From Pantoea sp. Cy-639 (GTDB taxonomy: Bacteria > Pseudomonadota > Gammaproteobacteria > Pseudomonadales > Pseudomonadaceae), in contig NZ_VWXI01000007.1 of assembly GCF_011752525.1 (NCBI RefSeq), forward strand, positions 62,001 through 126,000: DNA of 64,000 nucleotides. The letters run 5' to 3'. The position numbers and the translations under genes were made by a program. Numbering within the stretch: position 1 is the first letter of the stretch; each line of letters starts with the position of its first letter. Shown piece after piece: positions 18,567 through 30,613 of this stretch. The notes beneath the pieces are model-generated. The model did not search any database and had not been told where the DNA came from. It was given only the letters and a program-made list of their open reading frames with translations.

Positions 18567-19558
18567 TCGGCGTGGGCATGCCTGACTGGCAGGAGTTGGC
18601 TAGCCGCTCCATTGCATTCAGGGCAATGCTGGTGCTGGTGCTCGTGGCCACGGTGGGCGTCATGGGCTATCTGGCGCGGTTGCGGGATGCCGTCGAGGCG
18701 CAGCATGAGGCCAGCCACCAGCACCGCGAGGTGCGCCAGGCGCTTGAGGCCGGTGCCCGGGATGCTGCCGTGCTCGAGCAAGAGCGCTTGGCGCTGGAGA
18801 CCCTTGAGCAGGATATGCGCGAACAGCGCTGGCGCCTGGCCGCCGGGGAGGGCATGAGTGATCTGCTTGACCAGATGGCGCTATCGGGGCACGCGCTTGG
18901 CCTGTTGTTCGAGCGCCTTGATGTGATGAGCGAGCAGCAAGGGGCAGGCTATCGCCAGATACCCATGGATGTGCGGGTGATGGGGCGGTATCCGGCACTG
19001 CGGCTGTGGCTGGAGCAATGGATGGACCAGTTGCGTCTGCTGCGCGTCGCGGAACTGGGCCTGGCATTGGTGGACGAGCGGCCTGGTTGGGTCAGGGCCC
19101 AATTGCAGGTGCACGCCTACCAGGCATCGGATGCGCTGCCGACCCCCGGAATCCTGGCGTATGAGCCGGCGCGGGAGCCCCGTCGGTTGGTGGCGTTCGA
19201 CCCTTTCCGGTCCTGGGTCGGGCTACCGATCCTGCCAAGGCTCGAGGATATTGCGCTGGAGCAGCTCGAGATGGTCGGCACCTTGGCGCGTGCGCAGCGG
19301 TTCGTGGCTTTGCTGCGTTCGGCCGGACATGTGTACCGGGTCGAGGTCGGCGCACGGCTGGGCCGCAACGACGGTGTGGTGGTGAGTGTCGACGAGCGCC
19401 GTTTGGTGGTGCGCGAGCGGTTGCATAGCGCCGGCGAGTGGCAGGAGCGGACCCGATATCTGGTCCTTGGTGGTCATGCGGGTGAGGAAATCATGGATGA
19501 AAACACTGGTGATGGGGCTGGGCATGCTGTTCGGCATTCCGGCGGCTCAGGCAATTGA
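18563..19558 (+). CDS. PilO-PilP fusion, type IV pilus alignment complex
   Basis: A 331-residue single frame. Residues ~20-38 form a membrane helix, ~40-95 a coiled coil, and ~95-190 a PilO-like domain (MSDLLDQMALSGHALGLLFERLDV ... YRQIPMDVRVMGRYPALRLWLEQW). From about residue 205 the sequence is PilP-like: FDPFRS, LEQLEMVGTLARAQRFVALLRSAGHVYRVEVGARLGRNDGVVVSV, ending GEWQERTRYLVL. PilP is usually a separate lipoprotein; no lipobox Cys is present because it is fused. The start GTG overlaps the pilM stop (GTGA); an ATG at 18578 is an alternative. The 3' end overlaps the pilQ start. Confidence 0.8.
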   Translation: MIGVGMPDWQELASRSIAFRAMLVLVLVATVGVMGYLARLRDAVEAQHEASHQHREVRQALEAGARDAAVLEQERLALETLEQDMREQRWRLAAGEGMSDLLDQMALSGHALGLLFERLDVMSEQQGAGYRQIPMDVRVMGRYPALRLWLEQWMDQLRLLRVAELGLALVDERPGWVRAQLQVHAYQASDALPTPGILAYEPAREPRRLVAFDPFRSWVGLPILPRLEDIALEQLEMVGTLARAQRFVALLRSAGHVYRVEVGARLGRNDGVVVSVDERRLVVRERLHSAGEWQERTRYLVLGGHAGEEIMDENTGDGAGHAVRHSGGSGN

Positions 19559-20762
19559 GCCGGTCAGGGAGCCGATTTCGCTCAATTTCCAGGATGTGGA
19601 AGTACGAGCGGTGTTGCAGGTGATGGCCGACTACGCTGGCATCAATCTCGTGGCCAGCGATAGCGTGCAAGGTCGCGTCACCTTGCGCCTCGAGGACGTG
19701 CCATGGGACCAGGCATTGGATCTGGTGTTGCTCGGTCGGGGGCTGGGACGGCGCCAGGAAGGTAACGTATTGCGCGTGGCACCGTTGGCCGAGCTCGGTG
19801 AGTCGTCGCTCGCAGAGCGCCTGCCGCAGGTGCAGGATGCCAGGCCGGAGCCGCTTCAGCGTGAGCTGATTGCGATCCATCATGCCAAGGCCTCCGAGTT
19901 GGCGGAGTTGCTGCTGGCAAGCCTCGTCGATGAGGATGGCCCGTCCCGGCGCGGTAGCCTGGGCGTGGATGAGCGGACCAATACCTTGGTGCTCGCCCAG
20001 CCCGCTGCCAGGCTGGCTGAGTTGCGCAAGCTGGTGACGCAGCTGGATGTGCCAGTGCGTCAGGTCATGATAGAGGCTCGTATCGTCGAGGCAGGCGTCG
20101 ACTATGAAAAGGCCCTGGGCGTGCGCTGGGGTGGGCCGCTGTATGGCCAGGACAATCGCCTGGGCAGCGAGTTGTTCGTTGATCTCGGGGTCGAGCGGGC
20201 CACCTCGGGAGTGGGTGTCGGGCTGCTACGCAGCGACGTGCTGCTCGACCTGGAGCTCAGTGCGATGGAAAAGAGCGGCAATGGCGAGATCATCTCCCAG
20301 CCCCGGGTCGTCACCGCAGACAAGGAGACGGCGCGGATCATCAAGGGGACCGAGATCCCCTATCAGGAAACGACCAAGAGCGGCGCCACCTCGATCGCTT
20401 TCCGGGAGGCCTCGCTGTCACTGGAGGTGACGCCGCAGATCACTCCGGACGGCAAGGTGGTCATGGACGTACGGGTGACCAAGGACGAACCAGACTTCGT
20501 CAATGCCCTGAACAATGTTCCGCCGATCCGCAAGAACGAGGTCAATGCCAAGGTCCGGGTGGCGGATGGCGAGACGATCGTGATCGGTGGTGTGTATTCG
20601 ACATCGCACAACAATGTGGTGGATAAGGTGCCATTTTTTGGCGATCTGCCGTATGTTGGGCGGCTGTTTCGACGCGATGCACTACAAGAGAAAAAATCCG
20701 AGCTGCTGGTCTTCCTGACTCCGCGTATCATGAGTGACCAGGCGATTGCTGTGAGTCGTTGA
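19497..20762 (+). CDS. pilQ: Short PilQ-type secretin
   Basis: About 421 residues, starting [19 protein letters not shown] (signal peptide) with GAGGAAAT upstream. An STN domain follows ([25 protein letters not shown] ... [11 protein letters not shown]), then an N1/KH-like domain ([21 protein letters not shown]) and the secretin core ([56 protein letters not shown]). PilQ of P. aeruginosa is 714 residues and has peptidoglycan-binding AMIN domains before STN; these are absent. It would form the outer-membrane pore of the pilus or a DNA-uptake machine. Confidence 0.88.
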   Translation: MKTLVMGLGMLFGIPAAQAIEPVREPISLNFQDVEVRAVLQVMADYAGINLVASDSVQGRVTLRLEDVPWDQALDLVLLGRGLGRRQEGNVLRVAPLAELGESSLAERLPQVQDARPEPLQRELIAIHHAKASELAELLLASLVDEDGPSRRGSLGVDERTNTLVLAQPAARLAELRKLVTQLDVPVRQVMIEARIVEAGVDYEKALGVRWGGPLYGQDNRLGSELFVDLGVERATSGVGVGLLRSDVLLDLELSAMEKSGNGEIISQPRVVTADKETARIIKGTEIPYQETTKSGATSIAFREASLSLEVTPQITPDGKVVMDVRVTKDEPDFVNALNNVPPIRKNEVNAKVRVADGETIVIGGVYSTSHNNVVDKVPFFGDLPYVGRLFRRDALQEKKSELLVFLTPRIMSDQAIAVSR

Positions 20763-20766
20763 TTCT

Positions 20767-21285
20767 GTGCGAAATTTGATACTTGTGGGGCCCATGGGCG
20801 CTGGTAAGAGCACCATCGGGCGCCTGTTGGCCAAAGAGCTGCGCCTGCTGTTCAAGGATTCCGACAAGGAAATCGAACTGCGAACCGGCGCCAACATCCC
20901 GTGGATCTTCGACAAGGAAGGCGAGCCGGGTTTCCGTGATCGCGAGCAGGCGATGATCGCCGAGCTCAGCGCCCTCGATGGCGTGGTCCTGGCGACCGGC
21001 GGCGGCGCGGTCATGCGCGATGCCAACCGTGCCGCGCTGCGTGCCGGCGGACGGGTGATCTACCTGCACGCCTCGGTGGAGCAGCAGGTCGGGCGAACTT
21101 CGCGCGACCGCAATCGTCCATTGCTGCGCACCGCCAATCCGGAGGCGACCCTACGCACTCTGCTGGAGACCCGCGACCCGCTTTATCGCGAGATCGCCGA
21201 CCTGGTGGTGGAAACCGACGAACGGCCGCCACGCATGGTGGTACTGGACATTCTCGAACGCTTGCAGAAGTTGCCGCCCCGGTAA
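20767..21285 (+). CDS. aroK: Shikimate kinase
   Basis: A 172-residue P-loop kinase that phosphorylates shikimate for aromatic amino-acid synthesis. Walker A is [12 protein letters not shown]; the shikimate-binding residues lie in FKDSDKEIE and FRDREQ; the GGGA motif is [10 protein letters not shown]; the lid holds [11 protein letters not shown]. It begins with GTG four bases after the pilQ stop, so pilQ-aroK-aroB are probably cotranscribed, as in other pseudomonads. Confidence 0.96.
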   Translation: MRNLILVGPMGAGKSTIGRLLAKELRLLFKDSDKEIELRTGANIPWIFDKEGEPGFRDREQAMIAELSALDGVVLATGGGAVMRDANRAALRAGGRVIYLHASVEQQVGRTSRDRNRPLLRTANPEATLRTLLETRDPLYREIADLVVETDERPPRMVVLDILERLQKLPPR

Positions 21286-21296
21286 GCGGGGTCTAT

Positions 21297-21317
21297 TCTC
21301 GGCGACCAACGCCGAGA
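21297..21317. other. 8-bp hairpin between aroK and aroB
   Basis: TCTCGGCG and CGCCGAGA surround an ACCAA loop in the 98-bp gap. No T-run follows, so it is more likely an mRNA structure than a terminator. Confidence 0.55.
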
Positions 21318-21383
21318 CGGGGTTGAACGTCACTGCGCGGGGCTGCTCCGACGCCGCCGCGCCCAAGTATATTGTGGGGATAC

Positions 21384-22481
21384 ATGCAGACACTAAAGGT
21401 CGACCTGGGCGAACGTAGCTACCCGATCTACATTGGCGAGGGCCTGCTGGACCAGCCTGAACTGCTGGCACCGCACATTGCCGGCCGGCAGGTCGCCATC
21501 GTTTCCAACGAGACCGTCGCCCCTCTGTATCTCGAGCGCCTCAGCAAGACCCTGGGCGCCTATGCCGTGCTGCCGGTGGTGTTGCCTGATGGCGAGGCCC
21601 ACAAGAACTGGGAAACCCTGCAACTCATCTTCGATGCCTTGCTGACTGCCCGCCATGACCGCCGCACCACCGTGGTCGCCCTTGGTGGCGGCGTGATCGG
21701 CGACATGGCCGGTTTCGCCGCGGCCTGTTACCAGCGCGGTGTCGACTTCATCCAGGTGCCGACCACGCTGCTGTCGCAGGTCGACTCGTCGGTCGGCGGC
21801 AAGACCGGCATCAACCACCCGTTGGGCAAGAACATGGTCGGCGCTTTCTACCAGCCCAACGCCGTGCTGATCGATACCACCAGCCTGAAGACGCTGCCTG
21901 CGCGTGAACTGTCCGCCGGACTTGCTGAAGTCATCAAGTACGGCTTGATCTGCGACGCGCCGTTCCTCGGCTGGCTCGAAGACAACATACAGGCCCTGCG
22001 TGCGCTGGAGCCTGCCGTCCTGACCGAAGCCATCCGTCGCTCCTGCGCGGCCAAGGCGGCTGTGGTCGGTGCCGACGAGCGCGAGTCAGGCGTGCGTGCC
22101 ACGCTCAACCTGGGCCACACCTTTGGCCATGCCATCGAAACCCACATGGGCTATGGCGTCTGGTTGCACGGCGAAGCCGTGGCGGCGGGCACGGTGATGG
22201 CGCTGGAAATGTCCATGCGCCTGGGCTGGATCGACCAGCTGGCGCGAGATCGTGCAGTCCGCCTGCTGCAGGACGCAGGATTGCCGGTGGTGCCACCACA
22301 GGAAATGACCCCGGCGCATTTCATGGAGCACATGGCGGTCGACAAGAAAGTGCTCGACGGGCGTCTGCGCCTGGTGCTGTTGCGCCAGCTGGGCGAAGCC
22401 GTCGTCACCGACGACTATCCGAAAGAGATTCTTCAGGCCACGCTTGCGGCGGATTACCGCGCGATCGTGGCCCAGCTTTGA
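21384..22481 (+). CDS. aroB: 3-dehydroquinate synthase
   Basis: A 365-residue NAD-dependent enzyme converting DAHP to 3-dehydroquinate, the second shikimate-pathway step. The signatures are [50 protein letters not shown], and the zinc ligands in [22 protein letters not shown] and LHGEAVAAG. The ATG at 21384 starts [18 protein letters not shown] with GGGGA upstream. It is followed 15 bp later by the DamX-like gene. Confidence 0.97.
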   Translation: MQTLKVDLGERSYPIYIGEGLLDQPELLAPHIAGRQVAIVSNETVAPLYLERLSKTLGAYAVLPVVLPDGEAHKNWETLQLIFDALLTARHDRRTTVVALGGGVIGDMAGFAAACYQRGVDFIQVPTTLLSQVDSSVGGKTGINHPLGKNMVGAFYQPNAVLIDTTSLKTLPARELSAGLAEVIKYGLICDAPFLGWLEDNIQALRALEPAVLTEAIRRSCAAKAAVVGADERESGVRATLNLGHTFGHAIETHMGYGVWLHGEAVAAGTVMALEMSMRLGWIDQLARDRAVRLLQDAGLPVVPPQEMTPAHFMEHMAVDKKVLDGRLRLVLLRQLGEAVVTDDYPKEILQATLAADYRAIVAQL

Positions 22482-22496
22482 GGTTGTGACAACGCA

Positions 22497-24116
22497 ATGA
22501 GCACACTGCATGCCGATGAGGCGTTCCTCGAACATTACCAGTTGAGCCATGATCCGTTCGCCCCTCGGGTGCCCGGCTTCAAGTTCTTCCCTGCCCAGCG
22601 CAAACCAGTGCTTGGCCAACTGCATCACCTGGCGCGCTATAGCCAACTGATGCTGGCGGTCACCGGCCCGCTGGGCAGTGGCAAGACCTTGCTGCGCCAG
22701 GCGCTGGTGGCGAGCACCAACAAGCAGTCGGTGCAGAGTGTGGTGGTATCCGCACGCGGCGCCTCCGATGCCGCCAGCGTGCTTGCCCAGGTCGCTCAAT
22801 CGCTGGGCGTGGCGCAGCCAGAAGTGCAGGCTATCCTCTCGCAGGTGGTGCAGTTGGCACTGACCGGCCAGGAAGTCTATCTGCTGGTGGACGATGCGGA
22901 ACAACTCGACGAGTCGGCACTCCAAGCGTTGCTGGAGTTGGCTGCCGGGGTCGCCGAAGGGCGCCCGCATGTGTTCCTGTTCGCAGAGCCGTCCCTGATT
23001 GCTGCGCTGGAAGAGCTCAATGCCGATGGCGAGCGTTTCCATGTCATCGAGCTGGCGCCTTATAGCGAGGAAGAAACCCGCGAGTACCTGGAGCAGCGCC
23101 TGGACGGCGCCGGTCGGGGCATCGAGGTGTTCACCCGCGAACAGATCGTCGACATCCACGAAAACTCCGACGGCTGGCCTGGGAACATCAACCAGGTTGC
23201 CCGCGATACCTTGATCGAAGCCATGATCGCCAGCCGCACCACGGCCAAGCGACCATCCATGGGGTTCAAAATGCCTAAGAAACACGTGCTCGCGCTGTCC
23301 GCTGTGGTCGTGGTCGCCGTTGGCGCGGCGGTCCTGATGTCCAAGAAGGGCGACAGGGCGCCGAGCGACGCGCCGGTCGCCCAGGCGCAACTGCCGTTGG
23401 GTCAGTCTGGCAATGGCGCGCCGGCCATCGAGTTCTCCGGTTCTTCGCAGCCGATGCCGTTGCCATTGGTCGGCCAGTCGCAACCGGTGATGCGTGAGCC
23501 GCTGGCTCAGGCCGCTGGCATGGGCGACGGCGAGGACGGTGGTCCGGCGGGCAATACTGCCTTGCAACCTTCCGCGCCTTCGGCCGCCGTGCCGCCGACG
23601 GTCACCACGATTGCCCCGCCGCAAGGCGCCATCGCCAGTCCCGCTCCGGCACCTGCCCAGCCGGTGACAACCGCTCCGGCACAAGCGGTTGCTCCTGTGG
23701 CGAAACCTGTCGTAACCCATCCTGCCAAGGTGGTTGCACCTGCCAAGCCGGCTCCGACTCCGACTCAGGTCGCCAGTGCCAAGCCAGTAGCCAAGCCTGT
23801 CGAGAAACCCACCGTTGGTGGCGCGGGCAATAGCAGCTGGTATGCGGGCCAGAAACCCGGTAATTACGTGGTGCAGATCTTCGGCACCAGTTCCGAGGCG
23901 TCGGCTCAGTCGTTCGTCAAGGCGCAGGGTGGCGACTATCGCTACTTCAAGAAGACCCTGCAGGGCAAACCGCTGTATGTCGTTACCTACGGCAACTTCG
24001 CCAATCGTGACGCCGCCGCCGCGGCAATCAAGAACTTGCCAGCCAAGGTCCAGGCTGGTAAACCTTGGCCACGTACCGTCGGCAGCGTCCAACAAGAGCT
24101 GGCCACGGCCCGCTGA
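22497..24116 (+). CDS. DamX-like AAA ATPase with membrane helix and SPOR domain
   Basis: A 539-residue protein. Residues ~1-250 form an ExeA-like AAA domain (Walker A GPLGSGKTLLRQ; Walker B VYLLVDDAEQLDE). A membrane helix follows near 265-280 (HVLALSAVVVVAVGAAVLM), then a long Pro/Ala/Gln-rich linker (~300-440) and a C-terminal SPOR domain (NYVVQIFGTSSEASAQSFVKAQ ... LYVVTYGNFANRDAAAAAI). SPOR domains target septal peptidoglycan, so a division role like that of E. coli DamX is likely. The aroKB-damX order is widely conserved in gammaproteobacteria. Confidence 0.9.
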   Translation: MSTLHADEAFLEHYQLSHDPFAPRVPGFKFFPAQRKPVLGQLHHLARYSQLMLAVTGPLGSGKTLLRQALVASTNKQSVQSVVVSARGASDAASVLAQVAQSLGVAQPEVQAILSQVVQLALTGQEVYLLVDDAEQLDESALQALLELAAGVAEGRPHVFLFAEPSLIAALEELNADGERFHVIELAPYSEEETREYLEQRLDGAGRGIEVFTREQIVDIHENSDGWPGNINQVARDTLIEAMIASRTTAKRPSMGFKMPKKHVLALSAVVVVAVGAAVLMSKKGDRAPSDAPVAQAQLPLGQSGNGAPAIEFSGSSQPMPLPLVGQSQPVMREPLAQAAGMGDGEDGGPAGNTALQPSAPSAAVPPTVTTIAPPQGAIASPAPAPAQPVTTAPAQAVAPVAKPVVTHPAKVVAPAKPAPTPTQVASAKPVAKPVEKPTVGGAGNSSWYAGQKPGNYVVQIFGTSSEASAQSFVKAQGGDYRYFKKTLQGKPLYVVTYGNFANRDAAAAAIKNLPAKVQAGKPWPRTVGSVQQELATAR

Positions 24117-24488
24117 TACCTTCCGGGCGGCAACACCCCGCCGCCCAGTTGCTGAGCGAATCCTGATTCACGACTAGCCTGCTGCGTCCCAAGCGCGGCA
24201 GGCTTTTCTGTCCCAGACTGCCGGCCAAAAGCCCCCCTTGCAGTCCTGGCTGAAACGCTTCAGACTCAAGCTAAGTCGCTACCACGACTGCCAGCTAAAA
24301 ACATTCAAAATTGCGACATAAATTTTCAATGGTGAGACATGAGAGTTTGTGAGCGCTACTGTCGCTGTGCAACAATGGTTTTCCATGACCACCGCAAAAA
24401 GCTGGCGTTTGATCGGCGTGGATGGTAAGTGGTTGTTAAAAAAGAGATTTGCCTCCGGTTGAGAGGTGAACCTGGTGAGAAAGTGTCT
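24117..24488. other. 372-bp intergenic region upstream of gltB
   Basis: No gene is supported. It holds a terminator (24176-24208), an AT-rich stretch near 24296-24335 that is the best place for the gltB promoter, and a small hairpin ATGG-TTTT-CCAT (24375-24386). An upstream in-frame ATG-like codon at 24429 is not the gltB start because glutamate synthase homology begins at 24489. Confidence 0.5.
24176..24208 (+). terminator. Intrinsic terminator after the damX-like gene
   Basis: AGCCTGCTGCG (24176-24186) pairs with CGCGGCAGGCT (24194-24204, one wobble) and is followed by a short T-run. Confidence 0.75.
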
Positions 24489-27400
24489 ATGAAAACAGGT
24501 CTGTACCATCCCGAAGAATTCAAGGACAACTGTGGTTTCGGCCTGATCGCCCATATGACGGGCGAACCCAGCCACCACCTTCTGCAAACTGCCATGCAGG
24601 CACTGACCTGCATGACTCACCGCGGCGGTATCAACGCCGACGGCAAGACCGGTGACGGGTGCGGCCTGCTCATGCAGAAGCCCGATCAATTCCTGCGGGC
24701 CGTGGCCCGGGAGCATTTCGCCGCCGAACTGCCGAAGCAGTACGCGGTCGGCATGGTGTTCTTCAATCAGGACCCGGTCAAAGCTCAGGCCGCTCGCGCC
24801 AACATGGACCGCGAGATCGTCAACGCAGGGCTAACCTTGGTCGGTTGGCGCAAGGTGCCGATCGACACCAGCGTCCTCGGCCGCCTGGCCCTGGAGCGCT
24901 TGCCGCAGATCGAGCAGGTGTTCATCGGTGGTGAAGGACTGAGCGATCAGGAATTCGCCATCAAGCTGTTCAGCGCTCGTCGCCGCTCGTCCGTGGCCAA
25001 TGCCCACGATGCCGATCACTACATCTGCAGCTTTTCGCACAAGACCATCATCTACAAAGGCCTGATGATGCCGCGCGATCTCGCGGCGTTCTATCCGGAC
25101 CTTGGCGATGAGCGCCTGCAGACCGCTATTTGCGTGTTCCACCAGCGCTTCTCCACCAATACCCTGCCGAAATGGCCGCTGGCGCAGCCGTTCCGCTTCC
25201 TTGCCCACAACGGCGAGATCAACACCATCACCGGCAACCGCAACTGGGCCATGGCCCGTCGCACCAAGTTCGCCAACGACCTGATCCCCGACCTCGAAGA
25301 ACTCGGCCCGCTGGTCAACCGCGTCGGTTCCGACTCCTCGAGCATGGACAACATGCTCGAGCTGATGGTCACCGGCGGCATCGACCTGTTCCGTGGCGTG
25401 CGCATGCTGGTGCCGCCGGCCTGGCAGAACGTCGAGACCATGGACGCCGACCTGCGCGCCTTCTATGAATACAACTCCATGCACATGGAGCCGTGGGACG
25501 GCCCGGCCGGCATCGTCATGACCGAAGGCCGCCACGCGGTGTGCCTGCTCGATCGCAACGGCCTGCGCCCGGCGCGCTGGGTGACCACCACCAATGGCTA
25601 TATCACCATCGCCTCGGAGATCGGCGTGTGGGGCTACCAGCCTGAAGATGTCCTGGCCAAGGGCCGTGTCGGCCCGGGTCAGATCCTGGCGGTGGACACC
25701 GAGACCGGTCAGATCCTCGACACCGATGCCATCGACAACCGTCTGAAGTCGCGCCACCCGTACAAGCGCTGGCTGCGTCAGCATGCCACCCGCATTCAGG
25801 CGACCCTGAGCGACGACCAGGGCGTGGCCAGCTACGACGCCGATCAGCTCAAGCAATACATGAAGATGTTCCAGGTCACCTTCGAGGAGCGTGACCAGGT
25901 ATTGCGTCCTCTCGGTGAGCAAGGTCAGGAAGCGGTCGGCTCGATGGGTGACGACACGCCGATGGCCGTGCTGTCGCAGCGCGTGCGTTCGCCCTATGAC
26001 TTCTTCCGCCAGCAGTTCGCCCAGGTGACCAACCCGCCGATCGACCCGCTGCGCGAAGCGATCGTCATGTCCCTGGAAATCTGCCTGGGTGCCGAGCGCA
26101 ACATCTTCCAGGAGTCCCCCGAGCATGCCTCGCGGGTGATCCTCAGCTCGCCGGTCATCTCGTCGGCCAAGTGGCGCTCGCTGATGAACCTCGAGCGTGA
26201 GGGCTTCGACCGCCAGCTAATCGACCTCAACTATGAAGAGGGCATCGGCCTGGAGGCGGCCATCCGCAACATTGCCGACCAGGCCGAAGAGGCCGTGCGC
26301 AGCGGCAAGACCCAACTGGTGCTGAGCGACCGCTACATTGCCCCAGGCAAGCTGCCGGTGCACGCCTCGCTGGCCGTTGGCGCGGTGCACCACCGCTTGA
26401 CCGAACAGGGCCTGCGCTGCGACAGCAACATCCTGGTCGAGACCGCCACCGCCCGTGACCCGCATCACTTCGCCGTGCTGCTGGGCTTCGGTGCCTCGGC
26501 CGTCTACCCCTACCTGGCCTACGAAGTGCTCGCCGACCTGATCCGTACCGGCGAAGTGCTGGGTGACCTGGACGAAGTCTTCAAGTACTACCGCAAAGGC
26601 ATCTCCAAGGGCCTGCTGAAGATCCTGTCGAAGATGGGCATCTCCACCATCGCCTCGTACCGTGGCGCCCAGCTGTTCGAGGCCGTGGGCCTGGCCGAGG
26701 AAGTGGTCGGCCTGAGCTTCAAGGGCGTATCCAGCCGCATCAAAGGCGCGCGCTTCGTCGACCTCGAAGGCGACCAGAAGCTGCTGGCAGCCGAGGCCTG
26801 GAGCGCGCGCAAGCCGATCCAGCAAGGTGGCCTGCTCAAGTTCGTCCACGGTGGCGAGTACCACGCCTACAACCCAGACGTGGTCAACACCTTGCAAGCC
26901 GCCGTGCAGCAGGGCGACTACGCCAGGTTCAAGGAATACACCGCGCTGGTCGACCAGCGCCCGGTGTCGATGATCCGTGACCTGCTGAAGGTCAAGGTGG
27001 CCGAACAGCCGCTGGCGCTGGAGCAGGTCGAGCCTCTGGAAGACATCCTCAAGCGCTTCGACTCCGCGGGTATTTCCCTCGGTGCGCTGTCGCCGGAGGC
27101 TCACGAGGCCCTGGCCGAGGCGATGAACCGCCTGGGTGCGCGCTCGAACTCCGGTGAAGGCGGCGAAGACCCGGCCCGCTACGGCACGATCAAGAGCTCG
27201 AAGATCAAGCAGGTGGCCACGGGTCGCTTTGGCGTGACCCCGGAATACCTGGTCAACGCCGAAGTGCTGCAGATCAAGGTGGCCCAGGGCGCCAAGCCCG
27301 GCGAGGGCGGCCAGTTGCCGGGCGGCAAGGTCAATGGCCTGATCGCCCGTCTGCGCTACGCGGTGCCGGGCGTGACCCTGATCTCGCCGCCGCCGCACCA

Positions 27401-28934
27401 CGACATCTACTCGATCGAAGACCTGGCCCAGCTGATCTACGACCTCAAGCAGGTCAACCCGCAGGCGCTGGTGTCGGTCAAGCTGGTTGCCGAGGCCGGT
27501 GTCGGCACCATCGCTGCTGGTGTGGCCAAGGCCTATGCCGACCTGATCACCATCTCCGGCTATGACGGCGGCACCGGCGCCTCGCCGCTGACCTCGATCA
27601 AGTATGCCGGCGCGCCCTGGGAGCTGGGCCTGGCCGAAACCCACCAGACCCTGCGCGGCAACGACCTGCGCGGCAAGGTGCGGGTGCAGACCGACGGTGG
27701 CCTGAAGACTGGCCTGGATGTGATCAAGGCGGCCATCCTCGGCGCCGAGAGCTTCGGCTTCGGCACCGCGCCGATGATCGCCCTGGGCTGCAAGTACCTG
27801 CGCATCTGTCACCTGAACAACTGCGCCACGGGCGTGGCCACGCAGAACGACAAGCTGCGCAAGGACCACTACATCGGCACCGTCGACATGGTGATCAACT
27901 TCTTCACCTTCGTCGCCGAAGAGACCCGCGAGTGGCTGGCCAAGCTGGGCGTGCGCAGCCTTGGCGAGCTGATCGGCCGTACCGACCTGCTCGAGGTGCT
28001 GCCAGGCGACACCGAGCGCCAGCAGCACCTCGACCTGTCGCCGTTGCTGGGCAGTTCGCACATTCCGGCCGACAAGCCGCAGTTCTGCGAAGTCGACAAG
28101 AACCCGCCGTTCGACAAGGGCGAGCTGGCCGAGAAGATGGTCGCCTTGGCGCTGCCGGCGATTCGCGATCAGGCCGGTGGCGAGTTCGAGCTCGACATCT
28201 GCAACTGCGACCGCTCCATCGGCGCTCGTATCTCTGGCGAAATCGCCAGGCTGCACGGCAACCAGGGCATGGCCGACAAGCCGATCACCTTCCGCTTCAA
28301 GGGCACTGCGGGTCAGAGTTTCGGCGTGTGGAACGCCGGTGGCTTGAACCTGCACCTGGAAGGCGACGCCAACGACTACGTCGGCAAGGGCATGACCGGT
28401 GGCAAGGTGACCATCGTGCCACCGGCCGGCAGCCCGTTCGAAACCCAGCACAGCGCCATCGTCGGCAACACCTGCCTGTACGGTGCCACCGGCGGCAGGC
28501 TGTTCGCCGCCGGTACCGCGGGCGAGCGCTTCGCTGTGCGCAACTCCGGCGCCCACGCTGTTGTCGAGGGCACTGGCGATCACTGCTGTGAGTACATGAC
28601 CGGTGGCTTTGTCTGCGTACTGGGCAAGACCGGTTACAACTTCGGTTCCGGCATGACGGGCGGCTTCGCCTACGTGCTCGACATGGACAACAGCTTCGTC
28701 GACAAACTCAACCACGAGCTGGTGGAAATCCAGCGCATCAGTGGTGAGGCGATGGAGGCCTACCGCAGCCACTTGGCGCGGGTCCTGGGCGAGTATGTGG
28801 ACGAGACCGGCAGCGAGTGGGGGCGTGAGCTCTCGGAGAACCTGGACGATTACGTGCGGCGCTTCTGGCTGGTCAAGCCGAAGGCGGCCAACCTCAAGCA
28901 ATTGCTGTCCAGCACCCGTGCCAACCCGCAGTAA
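24489..28934 (+). CDS. gltB: Glutamate synthase, large subunit
   Basis: A 1481-residue protein. With GltD it converts glutamine plus 2-oxoglutarate to two glutamates. The ATG at 24489 gives [14 protein letters not shown] before Cys15-GFG, the usual propeptide and the class II amidotransferase nucleophile. Further visible parts are the central domain, the FMN/2-oxoglutarate synthase domain ([37 protein letters not shown]), the 3Fe-4S cysteines ([19 protein letters not shown]) and the C-terminal GXGXG beta-helix ([32 protein letters not shown]). Length is typical. Confidence 0.98.
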   Translation: MKTGLYHPEEFKDNCGFGLIAHMTGEPSHHLLQTAMQALTCMTHRGGINADGKTGDGCGLLMQKPDQFLRAVAREHFAAELPKQYAVGMVFFNQDPVKAQAARANMDREIVNAGLTLVGWRKVPIDTSVLGRLALERLPQIEQVFIGGEGLSDQEFAIKLFSARRRSSVANAHDADHYICSFSHKTIIYKGLMMPRDLAAFYPDLGDERLQTAICVFHQRFSTNTLPKWPLAQPFRFLAHNGEINTITGNRNWAMARRTKFANDLIPDLEELGPLVNRVGSDSSSMDNMLELMVTGGIDLFRGVRMLVPPAWQNVETMDADLRAFYEYNSMHMEPWDGPAGIVMTEGRHAVCLLDRNGLRPARWVTTTNGYITIASEIGVWGYQPEDVLAKGRVGPGQILAVDTETGQILDTDAIDNRLKSRHPYKRWLRQHATRIQATLSDDQGVASYDADQLKQYMKMFQVTFEERDQVLRPLGEQGQEAVGSMGDDTPMAVLSQRVRSPYDFFRQQFAQVTNPPIDPLREAIVMSLEICLGAERNIFQESPEHASRVILSSPVISSAKWRSLMNLEREGFDRQLIDLNYEEGIGLEAAIRNIADQAEEAVRSGKTQLVLSDRYIAPGKLPVHASLAVGAVHHRLTEQGLRCDSNILVETATARDPHHFAVLLGFGASAVYPYLAYEVLADLIRTGEVLGDLDEVFKYYRKGISKGLLKILSKMGISTIASYRGAQLFEAVGLAEEVVGLSFKGVSSRIKGARFVDLEGDQKLLAAEAWSARKPIQQGGLLKFVHGGEYHAYNPDVVNTLQAAVQQGDYARFKEYTALVDQRPVSMIRDLLKVKVAEQPLALEQVEPLEDILKRFDSAGISLGALSPEAHEALAEAMNRLGARSNSGEGGEDPARYGTIKSSKIKQVATGRFGVTPEYLVNAEVLQIKVAQGAKPGEGGQLPGGKVNGLIARLRYAVPGVTLISPPPHHDIYSIEDLAQLIYDLKQVNPQALVSVKLVAEAGVGTIAAGVAKAYADLITISGYDGGTGASPLTSIKYAGAPWELGLAETHQTLRGNDLRGKVRVQTDGGLKTGLDVIKAAILGAESFGFGTAPMIALGCKYLRICHLNNCATGVATQNDKLRKDHYIGTVDMVINFFTFVAEETREWLAKLGVRSLGELIGRTDLLEVLPGDTERQQHLDLSPLLGSSHIPADKPQFCEVDKNPPFDKGELAEKMVALALPAIRDQAGGEFELDICNCDRSIGARISGEIARLHGNQGMADKPITFRFKGTAGQSFGVWNAGGLNLHLEGDANDYVGKGMTGGKVTIVPPAGSPFETQHSAIVGNTCLYGATGGRLFAAGTAGERFAVRNSGAHAVVEGTGDHCCEYMTGGFVCVLGKTGYNFGSGMTGGFAYVLDMDNSFVDKLNHELVEIQRISGEAMEAYRSHLARVLGEYVDETGSEWGRELSENLDDYVRRFWLVKPKAANLKQLLSSTRANPQ

Positions 28935-28938
28935 CAAC

Positions 28939-28999
28939 AGCTGCAAGTGGCGGGCCCCGCGCGCGGGGTCTGCCCGGCTCAAGTGATCGTCTTGCAGCT
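28939..28999. other. Inverted repeat between gltB and gltD
   Basis: AGCTGCAAG (28939-28947) and CTTGCAGCT (28991-28999) enclose an inner GC-rich hairpin (GGCCCCGCGCGCGGGGTC). It may set the different expression of gltB and gltD or stabilise the mRNA. No T-run follows. Confidence 0.65.
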
Positions 29000-29037
29000 T
29001 GCGGCGCATGCCGGCAACTGCGGTAAAGAGGTTTTGA

Positions 29038-30459
<1,422 letters not shown>

Positions 30460-30466
30460 TCCATTG

Positions 30467-30500
30467 CCGGGGCTGCGCAGCAGCCCCGGGTTTCATTTTT
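30467..30500 (+). terminator. Intrinsic terminator after gltD
   Basis: CCGGGGCTGC (30467-30476) and GCAGCCCCGG (30480-30489) pair around GCA, followed by a T-rich stretch to 30500. Confidence 0.88.
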
Positions 30501-30512
30501 TGTATACAAAAA
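30497..30512. promoter_or_regulatory. 16-bp perfect palindrome upstream of hemE
   Basis: TTTTTGTATACAAAAA is a perfect palindrome about 100 bp before the hemE start. Its core TTGTATACAA resembles operators of some GntR-family regulators. It overlaps the T-run of the gltD terminator, so it could also simply make that terminator bidirectional. Confidence 0.4.
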
Positions 30513-30613
30513 GCCTTGATCCATGGCAGCCGATAGACAAAACGAATGGCCATGGCCGTGCCTTTTGTGTCGGTGTCTGAGAAAATGCCCGCACTTTTTT
30601 TCCGGATGCCGAC

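Noticed and set aside
24429..24488. Upstream start for gltB giving 20 extra residues
   Set aside because: Glutamate synthase precursors have a short propeptide before the Cys nucleophile, which fits the ATG at 24489; the extension has no homology-like character.
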